Below are positions 1-8,118 of a DNA stretch of 40,099 nucleotides, piece after piece; position 1 is the first letter of the stretch; each line of letters starts with the position of its first letter. The position numbers were made by a program, and so were the translations under genes. The notes under the pieces are model-generated. The model was not told where the DNA came from. It did no database searches and was given only the letters and a program-made list of their open reading frames with translations. Source of the DNA: Eubacteriaceae bacterium (lineage in GTDB: Bacteria; Bacillota; Clostridia; Eubacteriales; Garciellaceae); NCBI GenBank assembly GCA_012838085.1, contig DUPX01000084.1:1-40099 (forward strand), written 5' to 3'.

Positions 1-2
1 CA

Positions 3-299
3 GTGGGGGCAGTTTTAACTGGAGCCATCTTTGGAGATCATTGTTCACCAATATCCGATACCACTATATTGTCCTCAATGGGTGCAGCATCTGACCACTT
101 AGACCATGTTAAAACTCAATTGCCTTATTCTATAGCTGTTGCTGTATTATCAGTTGTAGTAGGTTATATTCCAGTAGCAGCTGGATTATCAATTTGGATT
201 GTACTTCCTCTATCAATGGTAGTAACTGCCTTATTTGTATACTTGGTAGGTAAACCTGTATATAGTGGAGAAGTGGAAGTATCATCATCAGAAAAATAA
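3..299 (+). CDS. Na+/H+ antiporter NhaC-like, C-terminal fragment (5' end outside window)
   Basis: Motif GAIFGDHCSPISDTTILSSMGAASDHLDHVKTQLPY typical of NhaC-family antiporters; truncated at window start. Confidence 0.85.
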   Translation: MGAVLTGAIFGDHCSPISDTTILSSMGAASDHLDHVKTQLPYSIAVAVLSVVVGYIPVAAGLSIWIVLPLSMVVTALFVYLVGKPVYSGEVEVSSSEK

Positions 300-309
300 A
301 AACAATTAT

Positions 310-347
310 AAATATGCACTGGGAAATATTCTCGGTGCATATTTTTT
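310..347 (+). terminator. Rho-independent terminator
   Basis: AATATGCAC...GTGCATATTTTTTT hairpin plus U-tract after the antiporter stop. Confidence 0.8.
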
Positions 348-455
348 TAAAAAGAATAACTAATTGTATAATTAAAGAAGGAACTTTTAGTTAAATATAG
401 AATTATTATTGTAATAAGACTTTTGCTTTATAATATTTAGAAAGAGGTGGTTACC

Positions 456-875
456 ATGATAAGTTTTGTCTTCGGTAAAAAGGGAAGTGGAAAGACTAGA
501 AAATTGCTTGAATTATCAAATAAGTCAATTGTGACTACAAAGGGTGAAATTGTCTTTATTGACTTGAAGGAAAAATCCATTTTTGAATTAAGTAGAGATA
601 TAAGATTTATAAACATCAAAGAATTTTCCGTTAATAACCTAGATAAATTTTTTGGTTTTTTACAAGGGTTAATTGGGGGAAATTATGATATAGATGAAAT
701 TTATGTTGATAATTTATTAAATATAGTAAATTTAAATTTAGAAGACCTGGAGCTCTTTTCAAAAAGTCTTAAAAAGATTGGAGAAAAGTTTCAGGTTAAT
801 TTTATCTTCAGCATAAACTATGATGGGGAGGAGTTGCCTTCCTTTGTGAATGATTATTATATAATTTTTGTATAG
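456..875 (+). CDS. Small P-loop NTPase-like protein of unknown function
   Basis: Walker A-like GKKGSGKT near N-terminus; RBS agaggtgg before ATG at 456 (ORF track starts upstream at GTG 447). Confidence 0.65.
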   Translation: MISFVFGKKGSGKTRKLLELSNKSIVTTKGEIVFIDLKEKSIFELSRDIRFINIKEFSVNNLDKFFGFLQGLIGGNYDIDEIYVDNLLNIVNLNLEDLELFSKSLKKIGEKFQVNFIFSINYDGEELPSFVNDYYIIFV

Positions 876-893
876 TGTAATAGTGACAATTAC

Positions 894-936
894 AAACCAA
901 TAGGTGTTATTTTTAAAATACCTATTGGTTTTTTAA
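894..936 (+). terminator. Rho-independent terminator
   Basis: AAACCAATAGGT...ACCTATTGGTTTTTT. Confidence 0.85.
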
Positions 937-996
937 TAAAATAATTTTCATATGATATAATAAAAAATATCTTATTTTTTATTTAGAAGGTGAACC

Positions 997-1953
997 ATGA
1001 ATAAAGACAAGCAATTATATAATATTTATTCTAAATATTTAAAAGAAAAATATGGAGAAAGAGTTTATAAGATTCCAATTAATATACCTGTTACCTGTCC
1101 AAATAGAAATGGGAAAATAGCAAAAGGAGGCTGTACTTTTTGTGGGGAAAAAGGTGCTGGCTTTGAAACTCTTCCTAATATTTTAAGCGTGCAGGAGCAA
1201 CTAAAAACTAATATTAAATATATAGGAGAAAAATATAATGCCAAGAAGTTTATTTCCTATTTTCAAAACTTTACCAATACCTATTTGCCATTAGATTTAT
1301 TTAAAGAGTATATGAAAGAAGCTTGCCAGGATGGTGTGGTGGAGCTGTCTATTTCCACTCGGCCAGATTGTATAAGAGAAGAATATTTATCATTTCTAAA
1401 GACATTGTCTAAAGAAAAGGGGATTAATATTACTATTGAATTAGGCTTGCAAACGGTAAATTATCATAGTTTAAGCAAAATAAATAGAGGCCATTCATTA
1501 GGGGAGTTTATTGATGGGGTACTAAGAATAAAAAAATATGAGTTTTTAGTATGTTGCCACTTAATATTAAATCTACCCTGGGATGAACAAATAGATGTTA
1601 TAGAAAATGCTAAGGTGCTATCTGCCCTAGGAATTGATTTTGTAAAACTTCATTCATTATATATAGAAAAGGATACTATAATGGGACAACAATATGAAAA
1701 AGGAGAGATACAACTTATTACAAAGGATGAATATATAGATAGGGTTATTTTGTTTCTTGAATATTTATCGCCAAATATTATTATACAAAGATTAATAGGC
1801 CGAGCTCCAGAGGAAGATACTATTTTTATGAATTGGGATACAAGCTGGTGGAAAATTAGAGATGAAATATTAAATAAAATGAGTAATGATTCATCCTATC
1901 AGGGGAAAAGATTTAACTATCTTTATGGGGCTATTATGGAGGATTTTATTTAA
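997..1953 (+). CDS. TIGR01212/YtqA-type radical SAM protein
   Basis: CPNRNGKIAKGGCTFCGEKGAGFE cysteine motif and YFQNFTNTY typical of this family; aaggtg RBS. Confidence 0.9.
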   Translation: MNKDKQLYNIYSKYLKEKYGERVYKIPINIPVTCPNRNGKIAKGGCTFCGEKGAGFETLPNILSVQEQLKTNIKYIGEKYNAKKFISYFQNFTNTYLPLDLFKEYMKEACQDGVVELSISTRPDCIREEYLSFLKTLSKEKGINITIELGLQTVNYHSLSKINRGHSLGEFIDGVLRIKKYEFLVCCHLILNLPWDEQIDVIENAKVLSALGIDFVKLHSLYIEKDTIMGQQYEKGEIQLITKDEYIDRVILFLEYLSPNIIIQRLIGRAPEEDTIFMNWDTSWWKIRDEILNKMSNDSSYQGKRFNYLYGAIMEDFI

Positions 1954-1964
1954 TAGTAATAAAA

Positions 1965-1995
1965 AACCAACTTCTAAGGAGAAGTTGGTTTTGGT
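1965..1995. terminator. Bidirectional terminator between convergent genes
   Basis: AACCAACTTC-taagga-GAAGTTGGTTTT between converging radical SAM gene and fba. Confidence 0.8.
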
Positions 1996-1998
1996 TTG

Positions 1999-2928
1999 TT
2001 AAATTTTATTACTGGATCCTAATACATTCTTTATCTTGTGCTGAACCATATCCTGTATTGCCTGCCTTCCTGGGCCTAAATACTTTCTTGGATCAAAGGC
2101 TTCTGGATTTTCAACAAAGGTTTTTCGTATGGAAGCTGTCATTGCAAGTCGAAGGTCTGTATCAATATTAATTTTACATACGCCAAGTTTTGTGGCTTGA
2201 CTAAGCATGGCTTCAGGAACTCCTTGTGCACCTGGCACCTGGCCACCATACTTATTTGTTAATTCTACAAATTCTTGGGGAACGCTGGAAGCTCCATGTA
2301 ATACTAATGGGAAGTTAGGCAATAATTTAGATATCTTTTCCAATCTCTCAAAGTCTAGTTGGGGTTCTCCTTTGAATTTAAAGGCTCCATGACTGGTACC
2401 TATAGCTATTGCTAGGGAGTCTACACCAGTTCTTTCCACAAATTCTACAGCCTCATCCGGATCTGTGAATATTGCATCTTTTTCGTCTACATTAATGGCA
2501 TCTTCAATACCTGCTAATCGACCTAATTCTGCCTCCACAACTACTCCTTTAGAATGGGCATATTCTACAACTTTTTTTGTTAGGGCAATATTTTCTTCAA
2601 AAGGTAAACTTGATCCGTCAATCATTACAGAGGTAAAACCATCGTCCACACAGGCCTTACATATATCGAAATCTTCACCGTGATCCAGATGCAATACAAT
2701 GGGAAGGTCTGTTTCTTCTATAGCTGCTTCAACTAATTTTTTTAAGTATATTGGGTTTGCATATTTTCTAGCCCCAGCAGATACTTGTAAAATTAATGGT
2801 GATTTTTCAATTTGGGCAGCCCCTACAATACCCTGAATTATCTCCATATTATTAACATTAAAAGCACCTATAGCATATTTTCCTTTATAGGCCTTTTCAA
2901 ACATTTCCTTTGATGTTACTAGTGGCAT
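1999..2928 (-). CDS. fba: Class II fructose-bisphosphate aldolase
   Basis: LHLDHGEDF, VEAELGRLAGIEDA, LHGASSVPQE, INIDTDLR motifs; ggaggag RBS. Confidence 0.95.
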   Translation of the reverse strand: MPLVTSKEMFEKAYKGKYAIGAFNVNNMEIIQGIVGAAQIEKSPLILQVSAGARKYANPIYLKKLVEAAIEETDLPIVLHLDHGEDFDICKACVDDGFTSVMIDGSSLPFEENIALTKKVVEYAHSKGVVVEAELGRLAGIEDAINVDEKDAIFTDPDEAVEFVERTGVDSLAIAIGTSHGAFKFKGEPQLDFERLEKISKLLPNFPLVLHGASSVPQEFVELTNKYGGQVPGAQGVPEAMLSQATKLGVCKINIDTDLRLAMTASIRKTFVENPEAFDPRKYLGPGRQAIQDMVQHKIKNVLGSSNKI

Positions 2929-2952
2929 ATGTACTCCTCCATTCTTTTTATA

Positions 2953-2980
2953 ATTTACTTATAGTATACTATAAGTAAAT
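2953..2980. promoter_or_regulatory. 28-bp perfect palindrome overlapping a putative fba promoter
   Basis: ATTTACTTATAGTATACTATAAGTAAAT equals its own reverse complement; minus strand shows TTGTTT-16 nt-TATACT with the -10 inside the palindrome. Confidence 0.6.
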
Positions 2981-3027
2981 GGGAAAACAAGGTATAATAA
3001 TTGTCCCACTCTTTTTATACCCAAAAA

Positions 3028-3056
3028 TATTAAAATAATTCCACCTATTAAGGTGG
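3028..3056 (-). terminator. Terminator of the YmaF-like gene
   Basis: Minus strand CCACCT-TAAT-AGGTGG followed by AATTATTTTAAT. Confidence 0.55.
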
Positions 3057-3060
3057 ATAA

Positions 3061-3360
3061 TTATTCTATAGAAGTATAGCCACTATAACAATGTATATGA
3101 CCATCATTAAAGGATACCATTCCCCGATAACTATGGTAATGTCCTTTAGAGCAATGTATTGGTGGACCAGTAAAGTGTATTATATAGTGGATATGTTCAT
3201 CATCTTTGCTAGTTTTAGAATCTATAAGATGAATGTGGTGATTTTTAGTTGTAATCATTTTTACTGTTTTATCATGATAGGTGTGATAATGCTCATTATT
3301 AAAGGTAGTTTTTCCTTGTATATAGTGATTATGGCAATAGATAGGATTCTTCTTACCCAT
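3061..3360 (-). CDS. YmaF-like histidine-rich protein
   Basis: Repeated H-x-H motifs (CHNH, EHYH, NHHIH, EHIH, GHYH, GHIH); strong ggggggat RBS before ATG. Confidence 0.75.
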   Translation of the reverse strand: MGKKNPIYCHNHYIQGKTTFNNEHYHTYHDKTVKMITTKNHHIHLIDSKTSKDDEHIHYIIHFTGPPIHCSKGHYHSYRGMVSFNDGHIHCYSGYTSIE

Positions 3361-3502
3361 AATATCCCCCCCTTTTTTAGTACTTTATTTCAATATATTC
3401 AAAAGCATATATTTTGTGAATCCTTTACTAGTTTAAAAAGAATAAGAAAGATTATTTAAAAAATAATAGGGAATTATAAAGGGAAAAGAAAGGGGCTGAA
3501 AA

Positions 3503-4219
3503 ATGAAAACCAATTTACTACTGATATCCATAGTCCCTAGTATAATTTTAGCGCTGTGGATATATCTACATGATAGGCATGATAAAGAACCTATTGGCTT
3601 AGTCTTTAAGACATTTATCTATGGAGCAATAGCAGTAATCCCTGCCTTATACATAGAAAAGCTTCTACTATCCCTTAATAATTTTATAGGAATATTTGAA
3701 AATATTTTTATTGCATTTATTGTAGCAGGTTGGACAGAGGAATTTTTTAAGAGATTAGTGGTATTAAGAACTGTATATCATCATAGGAAATATAATGAAA
3801 GACTAGATGGCATCGCCTATTCAGCTTATGTTGCCCTTGGTTTTGCAACTATAGAAAATATAATGTATGTGCTAAATAACTACTCTATTAATCCGTTTGT
3901 AGGGATATATAGAGGCATTTTTTCTGTACCGGCGCATCTTTTATTTGCAATCACCATGGGTTATTATTTATCATTAGCTAAATATTCTGACGATGAAGGA
4001 AATAGAAAAATATATTTAAGAAAGTCCCTTTGGATACCAGTATTATTTCATGGGATATTCAATTTTATTTTATTATCTAAGATTTCCATATTAATGTTTT
4101 TATTTATCCCCTTTGTAATATATTTATGGGTGATTAATATAAAAAAGCTCAAGGATTATACAAGAGAATCTAAAGGGGCTATTCAAATTGATAATCATGA
4201 AAAAAAGGGGAAGAGATAG
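3503..4219 (+). CDS. PrsW family intramembrane metalloprotease
   Basis: DRHDKEPIG, EEFFKR, ATIENI, HLLFAITMGYY, LFHGIFNF motifs; multipass. Confidence 0.9.
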   Translation: MKTNLLLISIVPSIILALWIYLHDRHDKEPIGLVFKTFIYGAIAVIPALYIEKLLLSLNNFIGIFENIFIAFIVAGWTEEFFKRLVVLRTVYHHRKYNERLDGIAYSAYVALGFATIENIMYVLNNYSINPFVGIYRGIFSVPAHLLFAITMGYYLSLAKYSDDEGNRKIYLRKSLWIPVLFHGIFNFILLSKISILMFLFIPFVIYLWVINIKKLKDYTRESKGAIQIDNHEKKGKR

Positions 4220-4314
4220 TCTAATTTGATATACCAACTATTTATCAGAGTATAATCAATGCTAAAATATGATACAATAAAAGGGAGAATTTAGCACAAT
4301 AAAAGGGAGAAATT

Positions 4315-5292
4315 ATGAAAGAAATAACTATTACAGCAAATGAGGCTGATCAAAGGATCGATAGATTTTTAAAAAAATACCTTTCAAAAGCATCAAAAGG
4401 GTTTTTATATAAACTATTGAGAAAAAAGAAAATTAAATTAAATAACAAAAGAGTCTTGCCTAATTATATGTTAAAAAGTGGTGATACCATCCAATTTTTT
4501 CTAAATGATGACACCATTAATGAATTTCGAGAAATTAAAGAAATTGTTAAATTTGAAAAGCCCTTGGATATAGTTTATGAAGACAAAAATATTCTTATTA
4601 TTAATAAGCCTAAGGGGTTGCTAGTTCATAGTCAATCAAAAAAGGATAAAAATACCCTTATAGATCAGGTGTATTATTACTTAAATACAAAGGGTGAATA
4701 CATTCCTGAGAATGAAAATACATTTTCCCCTGCTTGTTGTAATAGAATAGATAGAAATACAAGTGGAATTATTATTGTAGCAAAAAATTATTCTAGTTTA
4801 AAGGCAATAAATCAAATGCAAAAAAATAATAAGATAGTAAAGAAGTATCTAGCTTTGGTAGTGGGCAAGTTGGTAGGAGAAAATGAGTTAAAAGGCTTTC
4901 TTATAAAAGATAATTCAACAAATAAGGTAGAGGTTTTTCCCCAAGCTAAGAAAGATTCTAAATTCATTCATACAATGTATACACTAATTAAAACCAATGG
5001 TGATTATAGTCTATTGGATATCAATCTTATAACTGGACGTTCCCATCAAATAAGGGCTCATCTTGCCAGCGAAGGAAATCCTATTATAGGTGATTTTAAA
5101 TATGGCAATAAAAAGATTAATAATCTTTTCTTAAATAAATATGAATTAAAATCTCAATTCTTACATGGATATTTTATCAGGTTTGATAAATGCCCACCCT
5201 TATTAAAATATTTAGAAGGTAAAAGTATTAAGGCAGATTTACCAAACAATCTATTGGAGATTTTAAAATCGTTAGGTTTGGAGGTAGCATAG
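4315..5292 (+). CDS. RluA family pseudouridine synthase
   Basis: S4-like N-terminus; CNRIDRNTSGIIIVAKN catalytic motif; GRSHQIRAHLASEGNPIIGDFKYG. Confidence 0.95.
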   Translation: MKEITITANEADQRIDRFLKKYLSKASKGFLYKLLRKKKIKLNNKRVLPNYMLKSGDTIQFFLNDDTINEFREIKEIVKFEKPLDIVYEDKNILIINKPKGLLVHSQSKKDKNTLIDQVYYYLNTKGEYIPENENTFSPACCNRIDRNTSGIIIVAKNYSSLKAINQMQKNNKIVKKYLALVVGKLVGENELKGFLIKDNSTNKVEVFPQAKKDSKFIHTMYTLIKTNGDYSLLDINLITGRSHQIRAHLASEGNPIIGDFKYGNKKINNLFLNKYELKSQFLHGYFIRFDKCPPLLKYLEGKSIKADLPNNLLEILKSLGLEVA

Positions 5293-5846
5293 TGGCTTAT
5301 TGGAGTAGCAGAGGTTTAAGGGGAAGTACCCTAGAAGAAATTCTAAATATTACAAATGAAAATTATCTAAAAATGAATTTGGCAATAATCCAAAAAATCC
5401 CTACCTCTATAAAGCCGGTGGAATTCGATAAGACAAAAGGGATAATAAAGCTAGCTTATTTTGAACAAAAAAGTACGGTGGACTATATGGGCAATGTTCA
5501 GGGGATACCTATATGTTTTGATGCTAAAGAAACAACTCGAAAAAGCCTCCCTATATCTAATATCCACCCCCATCAGATTGAATTTATGGAGAATTTTACA
5601 AAACAGGAGGGAATAGCTTTTATAATTGCATATTTCCAAGTAATAGATGAATATTATTTTATTCCCTTTGAAGACTTAAAGATTTTTTGGGAAAGAGCGA
5701 AAAAGGGAGGTAGAAAATCAATTTCTTTTAAGGAATGTAATCCAGAATTTATAATACCAAATAATAAAGGGGTATTCATTCATTATTTAGAGACCTTGAA
5801 TAAATATTTGGTGCTTAAAAGAGATAGAAGGGAGCAATCAATTTGA
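5292..5846 (+). CDS. recU: Holliday junction resolvase RecU-like
   Basis: RGxxxE N-terminus, FDAKETTRKSLPISNIHPHQIEFM and GIAFIIAYF motifs. Confidence 0.85.
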   Translation: MAYWSSRGLRGSTLEEILNITNENYLKMNLAIIQKIPTSIKPVEFDKTKGIIKLAYFEQKSTVDYMGNVQGIPICFDAKETTRKSLPISNIHPHQIEFMENFTKQEGIAFIIAYFQVIDEYYFIPFEDLKIFWERAKKGGRKSISFKECNPEFIIPNNKGVFIHYLETLNKYLVLKRDRREQSI

Positions 5847-6316
5847 AAGAAATAATTATATATACTGATGGAGGCTGTCGAGATAATGGGTCAGAAAATA
5901 ATGTGGGTGGAATTGGAATTGTACTAATTTATCCTAAAAGAGATTATATAAAAGAATACAAAGAGGGATTTAAAAACACTACTAATAATCAAATGGAATT
6001 ATTAGCTGTTATTAAAGGATTAAAAATGTTGAAAGAACCTTGTAAAGTTAATTTACATAGCGATTCTGCTTATGTTGTTAATGCCTTTCAAAAAGATTGG
6101 ATATCTAGCTGGCAACAGAAAGGTTGGACAAGGGGTAAAAGTGGGGAATTAAGAAATAAGGAGATGTGGAAGGAATTATACCAATTGACAAAGATTCATA
6201 AGGTAAAATTTATAAAAGTAAGGGGTCATAGCGATGATAAATATAACAATCGCTGCGATGAATTGGTGAACATGGCGATGGATGAAATGGAAGAATCACA
6301 AGATGTAATTATCTAA
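5843..6316 (+). CDS. rnhA: Ribonuclease HI
   Basis: YTDGGCRDNG, TTNNQMELLAVIKGL, HSDSAYVVNAF, RGHSDDKYNNRCDELVNMAM. Confidence 0.95.
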   Translation: MKEIIIYTDGGCRDNGSENNVGGIGIVLIYPKRDYIKEYKEGFKNTTNNQMELLAVIKGLKMLKEPCKVNLHSDSAYVVNAFQKDWISSWQQKGWTRGKSGELRNKEMWKELYQLTKIHKVKFIKVRGHSDDKYNNRCDELVNMAMDEMEESQDVII

Positions 6317-6332
6317 TAAAGGAGGATTTTAC

Positions 6333-8003
6333 ATGAAAAATAAAGAAAAAATAATTATTACTTTTTCTGATGGTACAAAAGGTGAATATCCAAAAGGAAT
6401 AAGTTTATTAGAACTAAGTCGAGAAAGACAAAATTTATACAAAACTCAAATATTTGCAGCTAAAGTTGATATGGACTTAAAAGAACTCTTTCATACACTA
6501 GAAAAGGATGCTCAAGTAGACTTTATAGACTTGACTTCAGTAGATGGTATAAGAATTTATCAACGAAGTTTAATATTTGTTTTGATAAAGGCTACACGGG
6601 ATTTATTTCCTAATAGACAATTAAGTGTTGAACATTCTTTAGGAAAGGGGATATATTGTGAGATACACGGGGAAAAGGCCCTTACAAAATATGATGTGAA
6701 AAGAATAAAACATAGGATGGAGGAAATTATACAATCTGATCTACCTTTTATAAAGAAGAAAGTTAGCATAAAAGAAGCAATGGAAATTTTTAATGACAAT
6801 AAGGAATATGGCAAAATTAATTTATTAAGATATCGCAAGGAAGACCAAATCAATATGTATAGCCTGGAAGATTATCAAAACTATTTTTATGGTTTTATGG
6901 CTCCTAGCACAGGTTTATTAAAGGAATTTGATTTAAAATTCTATCTACCAGGGGTAGTATTATTATCTCCTACCATAGAAAGCCCTGAAAAAACTCCTAC
7001 CTTTGTAGAACAGGAAAAGTTATTTTCTATTTTTAGAAAATACTCCCATTGGGCGGAAATAATAGAGGTCAATGATGTAGCTGTTTTAAATGAAAGTGTT
7101 GAAACAGAGAAGATATCAGAATTAATTAGAGTGGCTGAAGCTAATCATGAAAAAGGAATCAGCAAAATAGCTGATGAAATATATGAAAACATTGAGAACA
7201 AAAGAATCATATTAATTGCTGGGCCCTCTTCCTCTGGTAAAACTACCTTTGCAAATAGATTATCTACCCATCTAAGAATTAATGGGTTAAAACCAATAGC
7301 TATTTCTTTAGATGATTATTTTATAGAAAGAGAATTTACCCCCTTAGATGAATATGGAGAATATGACTTCGAAAGCATTGATGCCATTGATGTAGATCTA
7401 TTTAATGATCAATTAATTAGCCTTATACAAGGGGAAGAGGTTCACCTTCCAAGATATAATTTTATCACTGGTAAAAGGGAATATGTTGGTCGTATAATTA
7501 AATTAAAAAAGAATGAGCCTATAATCATAGAAGGAATTCATGGATTAAATGATAAATTGACAAAAGAGATACCCCAGGAAAATAAATACAAAATCTATAT
7601 AAGCGCTCTAACCCAATTAAATGTAGACCAACATAATAGGATACCAACAACGGATACCAGATTAATAAGAAGAATGGTAAGGGACAACAGATACAGGAAT
7701 AATAATGCTTTAAAAACTCTTAAAACTTGGGCAGCTGTTAGAAGAGGGGAAGAAAAGAATATTTTCCCCTTCCAGGAGGATGCTGATATTATGTTTAATT
7801 CTGCATTATTTTATGAGTTGGGAGTATTGAAGAAATATGCTGAGCCATTATTAAGGGAGATAGCTGAAGATAGCCCTTATTATAGTGAGGCTAAAAGGCT
7901 GTTAAAGCTATTAAAGTATTTTGTAGATATCAATGATGAAAGCTCTATCTTACAAAACTCCATCCTACGGGAATTTATAGGAGGAAATATTTATCATCCA
8001 TAA
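6333..8003 (+). CDS. Nucleoside (uridine-type) kinase with N-terminal TGS/ThrRS-like region
   Basis: TGS-like start, HRMEEIIQSDLPF as in ThrRS second additional domain, P-loop AGPSSSGKTTFANRL, DDYFIERE, NTTDTRLIRRMVRD-like motif. Confidence 0.9.
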   Translation: MKNKEKIIITFSDGTKGEYPKGISLLELSRERQNLYKTQIFAAKVDMDLKELFHTLEKDAQVDFIDLTSVDGIRIYQRSLIFVLIKATRDLFPNRQLSVEHSLGKGIYCEIHGEKALTKYDVKRIKHRMEEIIQSDLPFIKKKVSIKEAMEIFNDNKEYGKINLLRYRKEDQINMYSLEDYQNYFYGFMAPSTGLLKEFDLKFYLPGVVLLSPTIESPEKTPTFVEQEKLFSIFRKYSHWAEIIEVNDVAVLNESVETEKISELIRVAEANHEKGISKIADEIYENIENKRIILIAGPSSSGKTTFANRLSTHLRINGLKPIAISLDDYFIEREFTPLDEYGEYDFESIDAIDVDLFNDQLISLIQGEEVHLPRYNFITGKREYVGRIIKLKKNEPIIIEGIHGLNDKLTKEIPQENKYKIYISALTQLNVDQHNRIPTTDTRLIRRMVRDNRYRNNNALKTLKTWAAVRRGEEKNIFPFQEDADIMFNSALFYELGVLKKYAEPLLREIAEDSPYYSEAKRLLKLLKYFVDINDESSILQNSILREFIGGNIYHP

Positions 8004-8118
8004 TTATTATTATCTGATTAAAATATGTTATAATTATTAGATAAATAAAAAGCAAATAAAAATAATTGGCAATATAAAGCTAAAAAAGAGAATCAAAATA
8101 TAAAAAGGGGGTCTTTAA

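Noticed and set aside
3091-3459. 122-aa plus-strand ORF antisense to the YmaF-like gene
   Set aside because: Hydrophobic composition is explained as the complement of His/Tyr codons on the other strand; no good RBS, while the minus-strand gene has a strong RBS and family-like motifs.
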